In this document: piece after piece, positions 18,490 to 28,036 of the stretch | Numbering within the stretch: position 1 is the stretch's first letter | Layout of the letters: every line of letters starts with the position of its first letter | NCBI RefSeq assembly: GCF_014639795.1 | Contig: NZ_BMGC01000012.1 | Location: 1-64,000 of the forward strand | From: Gordonia jinhuaensis | Lineage (GTDB): Bacteria > Actinomycetota > Actinomycetes > Mycobacteriales > Mycobacteriaceae | DNA: 64,000 nt | Direction of reading: 5' to 3' | Program-made: the position numbers and the translations under genes | Notes under the pieces: model-generated | What the model was told of the DNA's origin: nothing | Databases searched by the model: none | What the model saw: only the letters and a program-made list of their open reading frames with translations

Positions 18490-18524
18490 CGGTGCGTCGG
18501 TGAGGTGAATCTGACGGTCGACTT

Positions 18525-19985
18525 TCAGTAGTCGATGTCTTCGCGCAGTCGTTTTGCCCGGCGGCGTGGAGCCACCGCGAGCCAGATGACGCCTGCGGCG
18601 ACGACAGCACCGGCCGCGACACCGAGTGCGACGTAGCGCGGGGTGTCGCTCGGTGTGTGTACGACCACCGGCGGCGCGATCTCCTCCTGTGCGTACACGT
18701 TTCGCGTGTTGGGTGTGTACGGGAGGCTGTCTGACAGGGCAGCCACCGGATCGATCGCGCCGTACCCGACGGCCTGATCGCGTCCGTCGCTGAAACCGTG
18801 GGCGGTCCGTTCGATGCGTTCGATCACGTCGTGAGCCGACATCCCCGGGTTCTTGGCCCTGATCAGCGCGGCCAGGCCGGCGACGATCGGTGCGGCATAG
18901 CTGGTCCCCGCGATCGGTGCCGCGGGTTTGGCGCTGCCGTCGGCGTTGTTGCCCTGCGTGGTACCGGTGGCGATGGGATCGCCGCCGCGTTTCCAACTCA
19001 GCGAGATGAACCCCGTGCCGGGCGCGGCAACACCCACCCACGGTCCGTGGAGTGTGAAGGAGGCAGGATCGCCGCCGTCGGTGGCCCCGACGGTCAGCAC
19101 GTAGTCGGAGAACCAGGCAGGGCTCGCCTGCATCCGAACACCACCCCACGGGTCGCTCGGGTCGGCGGGGTTGACCAAAGGGTTCTGAATGTTGCACTTG
19201 CCCTGATCCTGGACGTTGCCGGCGGCGGCGACCACCACGACGTTGCGCTGGTACGCATAGCGCACGGCCGCGCCCAGTGGCCCGTCGCCGATGCTGCGTC
19301 CCACCGGCTCGCACGCCGCCTGCGAGATGTTGATGACGGTCGCACCCTTGTTGACCGCCTGCACCACGGCGCGGGCCATCGTTGCCACGTTGCCGTAACC
19401 ACCCTCGTCGGCTGTCAGTCCGCGCTGGTTGTCGGAGTCCTGCTGTCCTTTGACCCGGAAGTAGTCCGAATGCTGCCTGATTGCGATGATCGACGCGTCC
19501 GGCGCCACCCCGGCGAAGCCGTCCGACGCGCTGGGATGTCCGGCGATGACGCCCGCGACCATCGTTCCGTGTCCGTCGCAGTCGCTCGTGCCGTCGCCGC
19601 CGCTCACGTAGTCCCCACCCGGGATGACACTCAGTCGCGGCACCCGCGCCACACCGGAGTCGATCACCGCGATCTTCTGACCGGCGCCGCGACTGAACTT
19701 CCACGCTTGCGCGATGCGCAGCTGGGTGAAGTAGTCCGGTGGCGAGGTGTGGTCGCCGCCGGTGGACGGTGTCGCACAGAGACTGGCCTGTTCGGTCGGC
19801 TGGGTCGGTCCGATCGGGCTCGCCGACGGCACCGGCCCACTCACGACGGGCGGGGTGACGGCGCCGGCCGAACTCGCGGTCACTGTCGCACCCGTTCCGG
19901 CGCAGGCGGCGACGATCGCTGCCGAGATGAGGGTGCGGGTGGCGGCGTCGAGCCGGCGACCAGCGCTGTGAGAGAACACGGTCAC
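18525..19985 (-). CDS. mycP: Mycosin, type VII secretion-associated subtilisin-like serine protease
   Basis: A 486-residue S8 protease of the ESX system. An N-terminal signal (SAAIVAACAGTGATVTA) leads to a Pro-rich linker and the catalytic domain with triad Asp109 (VIDSG), His139 (DGHGTMVAGV) and Ser362 (GTSYAAPIVAG), plus the oxyanion asparagine in AAAGN. A C-terminal transmembrane helix (YVALGVAAGAVVAAGVIWLA) and the basic tail RRRAKRL anchor it. Mycosins stabilise the ESX membrane complex and may cut substrates. The GTG at 19985 overlaps the eccD stop, so the two are translated together. Confidence 0.92.
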   Translation of the reverse strand: MTVFSHSAGRRLDAATRTLISAAIVAACAGTGATVTASSAGAVTPPVVSGPVPSASPIGPTQPTEQASLCATPSTGGDHTSPPDYFTQLRIAQAWKFSRGAGQKIAVIDSGVARVPRLSVIPGGDYVSGGDGTSDCDGHGTMVAGVIAGHPSASDGFAGVAPDASIIAIRQHSDYFRVKGQQDSDNQRGLTADEGGYGNVATMARAVVQAVNKGATVINISQAACEPVGRSIGDGPLGAAVRYAYQRNVVVVAAAGNVQDQGKCNIQNPLVNPADPSDPWGGVRMQASPAWFSDYVLTVGATDGGDPASFTLHGPWVGVAAPGTGFISLSWKRGGDPIATGTTQGNNADGSAKPAAPIAGTSYAAPIVAGLAALIRAKNPGMSAHDVIERIERTAHGFSDGRDQAVGYGAIDPVAALSDSLPYTPNTRNVYAQEEIAPPVVVHTPSDTPRYVALGVAAGAVVAAGVIWLAVAPRRRAKRLREDIDY

Positions 19986-21535
19986 AGGCCGCGAGCCAGC
20001 CCGTACACCCCCAGCACCCACGCGGCGAGCGGGATGGTGGCGGTGATCATCAAATACTCGGCGAACTCCCCGATGCGACGCATGACCGGGGAGAACTCGG
20101 CGCGCGGTGCGAGGACGCCGAAGTATCCCGAGGCGACCGCGATGAGGATGGCCAGACCGAAGCCGACCACCGGCCAGACGCCGCCGCTGAAGGCCAGCAG
20201 CGCGAACACCGCCAGCAGCCCGGCCAGACCCACGCCGATCAACGTGGCGGCCTGCACGAGATCGGCGTGCGAGCGTCCGCGCAGGATCAGCGCCATCGAC
20301 ACCAGGACCGCGAGCACCACGCCCTGCCAGTAGAACCCGTGCAGCGGGATCGCGGTGATCACCGCCGCGGTCGCCGTGACCACCGACGACCCGAGCATCA
20401 ACCCCGACAGATAGCTGTTGGCCGACTTGGCGCGCACCTCCAGTGCGGTGGCCTCGGGCAGGGCCAGTGCCCCGATCGCCGAGACGCCGGCGTTGACGTT
20501 GTTGTGCTGTGGGGCCTCGAGCGTCTCGAGGTTGACCCCCGCCGAGGGCACGGTCGGGATCGGCAGACGGGTGAACAGGATCGTCAGCCTGGGAGCGATC
20601 AGGGTGACCAGCAGAGCCACCACAGCGATGATCGCGGCCGATTTGGCCACCGGCTCCTGCCAGAGCACCTGGATGGCCGCACCGATGGCCACCAGCACAC
20701 CTGAGGTGAGCAATGCCATATGGGTGAAGGGGTGACCTGCGGTGATACGCAGCGACAGCAGCGCGATCACGGCCACGATGGCCGAGCCGACGAGCCAGCC
20801 GACCGATCGGTCGTCGCCGCCGATCGCTGTGTACCCCGCCAGGAAGCCGAAGAGCGCCGATGCCGTGGTGAGCGCTGCGGCGAAGCCCATGTCGGACAGG
20901 ACCGAGGACACCAGGGCGGCGCCGACGAGGAACGCCAGCGCGGCGACGCCGGCGATCACGGTGAAGGCGATGCGATGAGAGGCCCACGGGCCCAGAACCG
21001 ACCACACGACGGAGCTGAATGCCGCGACGAGCAGCCCGACGATGCCCAGCCACCGAGCCGCCACGGGTGTCCAGGCGGCGAACTCGCGGCGGTTGATGCC
21101 GGCGACGGCGTCGATGACGTCGTCGTAGAGGGCGGGCAGTTCACCGGCGGCGCTGGTGTGCAGGACCAACAGGTCGCCGTCGCGCACGCCCACCTCGGTC
21201 AGGGTTCGGGACTCGTCGAAAGGCGTGTCGCCCACCCGGCCCAGCGACCACTGCGAAGAGAGGTCGTCGGGAACCGCGCGCGCCTCGCCGAACTCATTGC
21301 GCAGCAGCAGTCGGGCCAGCTCGGGCAGCAGCGCGGCGATCGCGACGTCCGACGGCAGGCCGACGTCGACCTGCGTGTTGCCGCACAGCACCGACACACG
21401 TGAGAGCTCGGCTTCAGCGGCACGTGAGGCTGTACTCGAGCTGGGTGTTCCACCGATGGTGGGCACCGGGACCGAAGTGGCGCCCGGCGCGGACATCGCA
21501 CGCGACAGAGATGACCCCGGTACGGAAGTTGTCAT
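19982..21535 (-). CDS. eccD: Type VII secretion integral membrane protein EccD
   Basis: A 517-residue protein. Residues about 45-130 form a ubiquitin-like domain (RVSVLCGNTQVDVGLPSDVAI), followed by about eleven transmembrane helices, the standard EccD plan; it lines the pore of the ESX membrane complex. The ATG at 21535 was preferred over the ATG at 21562 because GGGGAGGA lies ten bases upstream of it. The N-terminal 40 residues are Ser/Pro/Thr-rich. It is divergent from eccC across a repeat-filled intergenic region and is co-translated with mycP. Confidence 0.92.
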   Translation of the reverse strand: MTTSVPGSSLSRAMSAPGATSVPVPTIGGTPSSSTASRAAEAELSRVSVLCGNTQVDVGLPSDVAIAALLPELARLLLRNEFGEARAVPDDLSSQWSLGRVGDTPFDESRTLTEVGVRDGDLLVLHTSAAGELPALYDDVIDAVAGINRREFAAWTPVAARWLGIVGLLVAAFSSVVWSVLGPWASHRIAFTVIAGVAALAFLVGAALVSSVLSDMGFAAALTTASALFGFLAGYTAIGGDDRSVGWLVGSAIVAVIALLSLRITAGHPFTHMALLTSGVLVAIGAAIQVLWQEPVAKSAAIIAVVALLVTLIAPRLTILFTRLPIPTVPSAGVNLETLEAPQHNNVNAGVSAIGALALPEATALEVRAKSANSYLSGLMLGSSVVTATAAVITAIPLHGFYWQGVVLAVLVSMALILRGRSHADLVQAATLIGVGLAGLLAVFALLAFSGGVWPVVGFGLAILIAVASGYFGVLAPRAEFSPVMRRIGEFAEYLMITATIPLAAWVLGVYGLARGL

Positions 21536-21662
21536 GTGAACGCGATCCTCCCCGATCATCACCGCTCAAAACCAGACCGTACGATAGCTGACGCGCCGAA
21601 CCCGAGAGTGATGACCGTCATTCATACGACATACGGCAAGAGGCGCTGTGGAGCGGTTTCGG

Positions 21663-21758
21663 AGACCATCGACCGGGGTGACGATCGATCGGGGTGACCA
21701 TCGACTGGGCTCACCATCGGGTCGGTTCACCATCGGGTCGGTTCACCGTCGAGCGTTG
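21663..21758. repeat. Six tandem 16-bp units in the eccD-eccC divergent intergenic region
   Basis: The 313-bp gap 21536-21848 holds no gene that I can support. Inside it, 16-bp units start at 21663, 21679, 21695, 21711, 21727 and 21743; units four and five are identical (TCACCATCGGGTCGGT) and the others differ at a few positions. The array lies about 90 bp upstream of the eccC start and could carry repeated regulator sites or be a variable minisatellite. Confidence 0.8.
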
Positions 21759-21848
21759 GCGGTGCCCACCATCGACGGGTCCCCGGACGCCACCGCTTCC
21801 TGCGCATGGCCACGGGGGACGAGCGCATCAGGACGGCCAGGAGGACAC

Positions 21849-24800
21849 ATGACCACCGAGGGATTCGTACGGCGGGCGCGGATCGCTCGGCCACGTATGC
21901 CCGGAGGCGAGATGGGCATTCAGCCGCCGCCGGAGGTCCCACGCAACGTGCCGGGCAACATCCTCGCCAAGTTGCTGCCGGTGGTCATGATCATCGCGAT
22001 GCTCGGCATGATGGCCCTCTTCTTCACCGCGGGCTCGTCGGCGCTGAAGAACCCCATCACCCTGATGTTCCCGATGATGATGCTGATGTCGATGGTCGGC
22101 ATGTTCGCCAACGGGCGAAACGGCGGCGGCAAACGCGCGGCCGAGCTCAACGAGGAACGCAAGGACTACCTCCGCTACCTCGGACGCCTGCGTGAGGACG
22201 TCGACGACACCGCTGAGGCCCAGCTCAAGGCACTCACCTGGTCGCATCCCGCCCCGGGCGCACTCATCTCGGCCGTGGGCACCCGCCGGATGTGGGAGCG
22301 CCGTCCCGACGACCCCGACTTCTGTCATCTGCGCGTCGGGGTGGGCGCCCAGCGCCTGGCCACCCGGCTGTCGCCGCCGGAAACAGGTCCGGTCGAGGAC
22401 CTCGAGCCGGTGTCGATGATGGCGCTGCGCCGCTTCGTCCGGATGCATTCGGTGGTGCGCGGTCTGCCCACGGCGGTGTCGATGCGGGCGTTCCCCGGGA
22501 TCAACCTCGACGGCAACACCGCCGACGTGCTCGGCCTGACCCGATCGATGTTGTTGCAGCTGTGCATCTTCCACGGTCCCGACCATGTGCGTGTGGCGAT
22601 CATCTGCGCCGATCCCGATGCCACCGCGTGGTCGTGGGCGAAATGGCTGCCGCATGTCCAGCACCCCGAACGCCGTGATGGCGCCGGACCTGCGCGCATG
22701 ATCTACACCTCGTTGCGTGAGTTCGAGGAAGACAACGACGCCGATCTGATCGAGCGCAGCCGCTTCTCACGCAGCGCCCCGGTCGCACAGGGCCGCGTCC
22801 AGTGGGTGGTGGTGATCGCCGACGGATACGTCGCCGGCGACGAACGTGTGATCAACGACGGCGGACTGGACTCGGTGACGGTTCTCGATCTCACCGCGCC
22901 CTCATCGGGCCTGGCTGCGCGCAAGGGTATCCAGCTCGCTGTCGAGGGCCGGATGCTCGCGGTCAAGAGTGCCTTCGGCATGGAGGAGTTCGCCGAATTC
23001 GACTCGGTCAGCGTCGCCACCGCCGAGGCGGTCGCCAGACGTCTGGCGGGGTACCAGCTGATGACCGCCGCCGCGCTGGTGAACCTCGAACCCGAGAGCG
23101 GGCCCTCGGATCCGGGGCTGATGCGCCTGATCAACGTGGCCGACGCCGCCACGCTCGACCCCGAGGTCACCTGGCGTCCGCGCAGTGCGCGTGAGCGACT
23201 GCGGGTTCCGGTCGGCATCACCTCCGACGGCCGTCCGCTGGAGATCGACATCAAGGAGGCCGCCGAGAACGGTATGGGCCCGCACGGCCTGTGCATCGGC
23301 GCCACCGGCTCGGGTAAGTCGGAATTCCTTCGCACCCTGGTGCTGTCGATGGTCGCCACGCACTCGCCCGACGCGCTCAACCTCGTGCTCGTCGACTTCA
23401 AGGGTGGTGCGACCTTCCTCGGACTCGACGAACTGCCGCATGTCGCCGCGGTCATCACCAACCTCGAAGAGGAACTGGCGATGGTCGACCGTATGCGCGA
23501 CGCACTCTCGGGTGAGATGAACCGCCGCCAGGAGCTGCTGCGCTCGGCCGGCAACTTCGCCAACGTCGGCGACTACGAGAAGGCGCGAGCCAACGGAGCC
23601 CGCCTCGACCCGTTGCCGGCGCTGTTCGTGGTGGTCGACGAGTTCTCCGAACTCCTCTCCCAGAAGCCGGATTTCGCGGAGCTGTTCGTGGCGATCGGCC
23701 GACTGGGCCGGTCGCTGCACATGCACCTGTTGCTGGCCTCTCAGCGACTCGAAGAGGGCAAGCTGCGCGGTCTGGATTCGCACCTGTCCTATCGCATCGG
23801 TCTGAAGACGTTCTCGGCCAGTGAATCCCGCACCGTCCTCGGCGTCCCCGACGCCTATCACCTTCCCGCGGTGCCGGGTTCGGGCTACCTCAAATGCGAC
23901 TCGGCCGATCCGGTGCGGTTCAACGCCTCCTACGTCTCGGGTCCGTATCTGCCGCCGGCGCGCGGACGCGGTGGCCGGCCCGGCGTCCACGCCGACAGCG
24001 CCAATGCATTCGCGACCGTGTTCAGTGCCTCGGCGGTGGCCAAGGTCGACCGGCAGGTCCTCGAGCCCACCGAGATCATTCCGGCGCCCTCGACGGCAGA
24101 GTCGTCGGGGCCGATCATGGAAGACGGCAAGGCCATCACCGAGCTCGACATGGTGGTGCGGCGTCTGATCGGACACGGCCGGCCCGCACATGAGGTGTGG
24201 CTGCCGCCGCTCGCCGATCCTGCCTCGGTGGATCAGCTTCTGCCGGTTGCCGATTGGCGTGAGCCCTCGACGCTGGCGGGTACCTTGCGGTTGCCGATCG
24301 GTGTGGTCGACCGACCCTACGATCAGCGGCGCGACGCCCTGCTGGTCGATCTGTCGGGCGCCGCCGGACACGCCGCGGTGGTCGGCGGTCCGCAGTCGGG
24401 CAAGTCGACGGCGCTGCGCACGCTCATCATGGCGGCGGCCGCGACCCACACCCCCGAGCAGGTGCAGTTCTACTGCCTGGACTTCGGCGGCGGTACGCTC
24501 ACCGGCCTGTCGCGGTTGCCGCATGTCGGCTCGGTGGCGACGCGTCTCGAAGAGGACCGGGTGCGCCGCACGGTGGCCGAGGTGATCACCATCCTGCGTG
24601 AGCGTGAGGCCCGCTTCCGTGAGCTCGGCATCGAGTCGATGTCGCAGTTCCGCCGGCTCAAGGCGCACGTGGCCGCGGGCACCGTCACCGACATCCCGGC
24701 CGGTCTGGCCGAGGACGAGTTCGGTGACGTGTTCCTCGTCGTCGACGGCTGGTCGACGATCCGAGGTGAGTACGATTCACTCGAGGAATCGATGAACTCG

Positions 24801-25901
24801 CTTGCCACTCAAGGGCTCTCGTTCGGCGTCCATCTGGTGATCAGTGCTTCGCGCTGGTTGGAGATCCGCCCGGTGGTCAAGGACCAGATCGGCACCAGGG
24901 TCGAGCTGCGGCTCGGCGATCCGGCCGACTCGGAGATGGACCGCAAGATTGCCGCGACGGTTCCGATGGGCCGCCCCGGCCGCGGCCTGACGGCCGAGAA
25001 GCTGCACATGCTCATCGGCATCCCCCGCCTGGACGGGTCGAGTTCGACCGACGATCTGGCGGCGGGTGTCGCCTCGGCGGTCGCCGAGGTGGCGGCGGTG
25101 TACGGCGATCGTCGTGCACCGGCGGTCCGGATGCTGCCCGACCGGGTGGACCGAGCGGATGTGCTCGCGGCGGTCTACGGGCAGCGTGAGCGGCGCCGCA
25201 ACGAGGCGGTCATCGGCGTCAACGAGGCCGAATTGGCGCCGGTGGTGCTCGATTTCGCCAAGCAGCCGCACTTCCTCGCCTTCGCCGATGGGGCGAGCGG
25301 TAAGACGAATCTGCTGCGCACCATCCTCCACGGATTGATGGAGAACGGTGAGCCGCAGGATCACAAGATCATCCTGATCGACTATCGCCGAACCCTGCTC
25401 GGCGAGGTGAACACCAACCACCTCGCCGGTTACGGCACCTCGGCGCAGACCGTGGCGCCGATGATCACGCAGCTGGCGGGCATCCTCAACGATCGCAGCC
25501 CCGGCGCCGACGTCACCCCGCAGCAGCTGCGGGACCGCTCGTGGTGGACCGGCCCGGACTTCTACGTGGTGGTCGACGACTACGACATGGTCGCCGTCGC
25601 CAGCGGGAACCCGTTGCTGCCATTGGTCGATCTGCTCGCTCAGGCGCGCGATGTGGGTTTGCACCTCATCGTCACGCGCCGGTCGGGCGGCGCCTCACGT
25701 GCGATCTTCGACCCCATCATCGCTCGGCTGCGTGATCTGTCCTCCGACGGTCTGGTGATGAGCGCCAGCAAGGACGAGGGTGTGCTGCTCGGTACGCAGA
25801 AGGCCTCGCCGAAGCCGCCCGGTCGTGGTCTGCTCGTGTCGCGATCGCAGGAGGGTGGCGAGGGGCTCATCCAGGTGGCCTGGACCGAACCGTCGAACTG
25901 A
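21849..25901 (+). CDS. eccC: Type VII secretion motor ATPase EccC (fused EccCa-EccCb)
   Basis: A 1350-residue FtsK/SpoIIIE-type ATPase that drives ESX secretion and binds WXG100 substrates through its C-terminal domain. Two N-terminal transmembrane helices (residues about 35-85) precede a DUF-type stalk domain and three ATPase domains. Their P-loops are GATGSGKSEF (about residue 484), GGPQSGKSTAL (about 846) and ADGASGKTNLL (about 1146); the first Walker B-type strand is LNLVLVDFKGG. The EccCa and EccCb halves are in one chain. The ATG at 21849 follows AGGAGG at ideal spacing; a longer frame back to 21648 runs through the repeat array and was rejected. Confidence 0.93.
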   Translation: MTTEGFVRRARIARPRMPGGEMGIQPPPEVPRNVPGNILAKLLPVVMIIAMLGMMALFFTAGSSALKNPITLMFPMMMLMSMVGMFANGRNGGGKRAAELNEERKDYLRYLGRLREDVDDTAEAQLKALTWSHPAPGALISAVGTRRMWERRPDDPDFCHLRVGVGAQRLATRLSPPETGPVEDLEPVSMMALRRFVRMHSVVRGLPTAVSMRAFPGINLDGNTADVLGLTRSMLLQLCIFHGPDHVRVAIICADPDATAWSWAKWLPHVQHPERRDGAGPARMIYTSLREFEEDNDADLIERSRFSRSAPVAQGRVQWVVVIADGYVAGDERVINDGGLDSVTVLDLTAPSSGLAARKGIQLAVEGRMLAVKSAFGMEEFAEFDSVSVATAEAVARRLAGYQLMTAAALVNLEPESGPSDPGLMRLINVADAATLDPEVTWRPRSARERLRVPVGITSDGRPLEIDIKEAAENGMGPHGLCIGATGSGKSEFLRTLVLSMVATHSPDALNLVLVDFKGGATFLGLDELPHVAAVITNLEEELAMVDRMRDALSGEMNRRQELLRSAGNFANVGDYEKARANGARLDPLPALFVVVDEFSELLSQKPDFAELFVAIGRLGRSLHMHLLLASQRLEEGKLRGLDSHLSYRIGLKTFSASESRTVLGVPDAYHLPAVPGSGYLKCDSADPVRFNASYVSGPYLPPARGRGGRPGVHADSANAFATVFSASAVAKVDRQVLEPTEIIPAPSTAESSGPIMEDGKAITELDMVVRRLIGHGRPAHEVWLPPLADPASVDQLLPVADWREPSTLAGTLRLPIGVVDRPYDQRRDALLVDLSGAAGHAAVVGGPQSGKSTALRTLIMAAAATHTPEQVQFYCLDFGGGTLTGLSRLPHVGSVATRLEEDRVRRTVAEVITILREREARFRELGIESMSQFRRLKAHVAAGTVTDIPAGLAEDEFGDVFLVVDGWSTIRGEYDSLEESMNSLATQGLSFGVHLVISASRWLEIRPVVKDQIGTRVELRLGDPADSEMDRKIAATVPMGRPGRGLTAEKLHMLIGIPRLDGSSSTDDLAAGVASAVAEVAAVYGDRRAPAVRMLPDRVDRADVLAAVYGQRERRRNEAVIGVNEAELAPVVLDFAKQPHFLAFADGASGKTNLLRTILHGLMENGEPQDHKIILIDYRRTLLGEVNTNHLAGYGTSAQTVAPMITQLAGILNDRSPGADVTPQQLRDRSWWTGPDFYVVVDDYDMVAVASGNPLLPLVDLLAQARDVGLHLIVTRRSGGASRAIFDPIIARLRDLSSDGLVMSASKDEGVLLGTQKASPKPPGRGLLVSRSQEGGEGLIQVAWTEPSN

Positions 25902-25964
25902 CACCGTCACCAGACATCGAATTGACACGGTCACCAGACGTCGAACTGACATCGTCACCGGAAC
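25893..25964. repeat. Three tandem 24-bp units, the first containing the eccC stop codon
   Basis: Units at 25893-25916, 25917-25940 and 25941-25964 share TCGAACTGACACCGTCACC with one or two changes each. Because 24 is a multiple of 3, every unit presents TGA in the eccC frame, giving three successive stop codons. Confidence 0.85.
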
Positions 25965-25973
25965 GCCGGTCAC

Positions 25974-26020
25974 ATATCAGAAGGGGTCGACCGCGGAATG
26001 TGGTCGGCCCCTTCTGATAT
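25974..26020. terminator. Bidirectional hairpin between eccC and eccA
   Basis: The arms 25974-25992 and 26002-26020 pair over 19 bp with one T:C difference (a G-U pair on one strand) and a 9-base loop. It lies between the convergent ends of eccC and eccA, flanked by repeat arrays on both sides. The arm ends are AT-rich (ATATCAG), giving short T-rich tails in both directions. Confidence 0.75.
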
Positions 26021-26088
26021 GACGGGTCCCCAGTGTATGACGGGTCCCCAGTGTATGACAGGTCCCCAGTGTATGACGGGTCTCAGTG
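26018..26088. repeat. Four tandem 18-bp units reaching the eccA stop codon
   Basis: Units start at 26018, 26036, 26054 and 26072; the first two are identical (TATGACGGGTCCCCAGTG), the third has one change and the last is one base shorter. The last contains the reverse-strand stop codon of eccA at 26083-26085. The array begins inside the arm of the preceding hairpin. Confidence 0.88.
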
Positions 26089-27972
26089 CGGGAGGCCGAG
26101 GGTCGACAGCACCGAGTCCAACGCCAGTCGCAGATCCTGCGGCTCGATGCGCATCAGCGCGTTCTCGTCGAGCTCGCTGAAGTCGAGATCGCCGGAACTG
26201 AGCCGGAATTCGCGTTCTTCCTCGGCAGCTTCGATCACGTTGCGGATGAAGCGACCGTTACCGGCGAGGTCGATGAGGCGTCGGGGCTGGCCGAGCTGAT
26301 CGGTGGACACCCCTTCGTAGAGCGGCACACATGCCTGCTGGAGTATCTCCACGGATTCGGCGGGCAGCACGTCGTCGCGACCGTGGGCCATCATCTCGCC
26401 GATCTCGGCGAGTTCCCGCGGGGTGTAGGACTCGAACCGGATCCGGCGTGAGAACCGCGATGCCAGACCGTCGTTGGCTGCGAGCAGGCGATCGATCTCG
26501 CCGTCGTAGCCGGCGATGATGACCACGAGTCGGTCACGGTCGTCCTCCATCCGGGCGAGCAGGGTGTCGAGGGCCTCACGGCCGAATGCGTCGCCGCCGG
26601 ACAGGCCGGTCTGGATCAGGGTGTAGGCCTCGTCGATGAACAGCACTCCGTCGAGGGCACGGTCGATCACCGCCGACGTCTTGGGGGCGGTGCTGCCGAG
26701 GTGTTCGCCGACCAGATCCCGGCGAGTCGCCTCGACGATCGAATCGGATTTGAGAAGCCCCATCCCGCAATAGGTCTTGGCGATGATGCGCGCGATCGTG
26801 GTCTTACCCGTGCCGGGCGGCCCGGTGAATGCGAGATGCAGGCTGCGCGAGTTCGACGACAGGCCGCGATCGGCGCGCACCTTGGCCATCGCCACCGCCG
26901 ACTGCAGCTTCTTCACCTGAACCTTCACCGACTGCAGACCCACCTGCCGCTCGAGTTCCCTGGTCGCCTCGGCCAGCAGGTCGTCGTGATCGGCGTCGGT
27001 GTCCGACGTTCCTGCGGCCGACGAGGATCCCGGAGTCGGTTCGGGGACCGACGCCGGATCCCAGGGGTCGGTGCGGGCGGCGATCTCCTCCGGGGTCGAG
27101 ATCACCAGGCGGTAGCGCGGATCGCGCAGGGCCTCGACGTTGGCGGTGAACGAGGGGTCACGGGAGTAGACCTGTTCGAACAGGGCCTTGGCCTTGTCCT
27201 CGTGACCGTTCTCGCGCAGGGTGAGGCCGTGGGTGAACATGGCCGCGGTGGCCGCCGCGGGTATGGGCCCGGCCTCGGCGGCCTCCAGGCGGCGGATCGC
27301 CTCGGTGAACATTCCCAGCTGAGCGCACGCGGATCCGGCCATCATGTCGGCGCCGGCGCGCATGTACTCATCGGTCCAACTCGTGGACCGGGCGAGGATG
27401 GTCAGTACATCCGACCAGCGCTGGGTGGAGAAGTGCAGTGTCGCGCGGATGTACTCGCAGATCGGGCTCGACGCCTCGGGCGGGATCGTCTCGAGGATCT
27501 CGGCGGCACCGGCGTGGTCGCCACCGATGATGAGGCTCGCGGCATAGGCCGCGGCGGCCTCCACCCGGTTACCCACCGGGTAGTCGAGGTACAGCCCGGT
27601 GGGAAAGCGTCCGGTGAGGGTGCGCTCGGGCAGTCCGGCGCGGCGTTGCTCCACGCCGATCGAGTTGCGGGTGCGGAACAGGTGGTAGAGCACGGCCGGC
27701 TGGTTGTCTCCGCAGGCGACACGTCCCAGCCAGGCGTCACCCATGTCGGGATCCCACTCTGTCGCCCGACCGAAGGCCTGGAGTGCCTGCCCGATGTTGT
27801 GGACCGCTTCCTGGCCGTCGATCGGTATCCCCAGTGACAGAATCCCCAGATCGAACAGCTGTCGTGCCTGCCTGACGTCCGTCACGCCCCCCGGTCCTTC
27901 CCGCATGCCGACTGCCAGCCGGCTCGTGTCTGCTCGTGGCGGCACCGCACTCTGAGTGCTCGGCGCCGTCAC
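26083..27972 (-). CDS. eccA: Type VII secretion AAA-ATPase EccA
   Basis: A 629-residue protein. Residues about 25-320 are tetratricopeptide-like helical repeats (LGRVACGDNQ, FTEAIRRLEAAEAG); residues about 345-620 are a CbxX/CfqX-type AAA+ domain with Walker A GPPGTGKTT (about residue 381), Walker B VLFIDEAY and arginine-finger region SRFSRRI. EccA acts in the cytosol on ESX substrates, especially PE/PPE-EspG complexes in mycobacteria. The GTG at 27972 gives the full length; a start at the internal MREGPGG (22 residues later) is also plausible. It is divergent from purL with only 64 bases between them. Confidence 0.9.
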   Translation of the reverse strand: MTAPSTQSAVPPRADTSRLAVGMREGPGGVTDVRQARQLFDLGILSLGIPIDGQEAVHNIGQALQAFGRATEWDPDMGDAWLGRVACGDNQPAVLYHLFRTRNSIGVEQRRAGLPERTLTGRFPTGLYLDYPVGNRVEAAAAYAASLIIGGDHAGAAEILETIPPEASSPICEYIRATLHFSTQRWSDVLTILARSTSWTDEYMRAGADMMAGSACAQLGMFTEAIRRLEAAEAGPIPAAATAAMFTHGLTLRENGHEDKAKALFEQVYSRDPSFTANVEALRDPRYRLVISTPEEIAARTDPWDPASVPEPTPGSSSAAGTSDTDADHDDLLAEATRELERQVGLQSVKVQVKKLQSAVAMAKVRADRGLSSNSRSLHLAFTGPPGTGKTTIARIIAKTYCGMGLLKSDSIVEATRRDLVGEHLGSTAPKTSAVIDRALDGVLFIDEAYTLIQTGLSGGDAFGREALDTLLARMEDDRDRLVVIIAGYDGEIDRLLAANDGLASRFSRRIRFESYTPRELAEIGEMMAHGRDDVLPAESVEILQQACVPLYEGVSTDQLGQPRRLIDLAGNGRFIRNVIEAAEEEREFRLSSGDLDFSELDENALMRIEPQDLRLALDSVLSTLGLPH

Positions 27973-28036
27973 CGTGCACTCAGGGTAACGATCAGACCCC
28001 TGCCGTCGATCACCTGTCGTTCACGCGGACCATAGA

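Noticed and set aside
21536-21848. An N-terminal extension of EccC from 21648
   Set aside because: It would translate the 16-bp repeat array; the ATG at 21849 has AGGAGG and begins with typical EccC text.
25893-26088. CRISPR array
   Set aside because: Units abut with no unique spacers, have different lengths in the two arrays and no cas genes are nearby.
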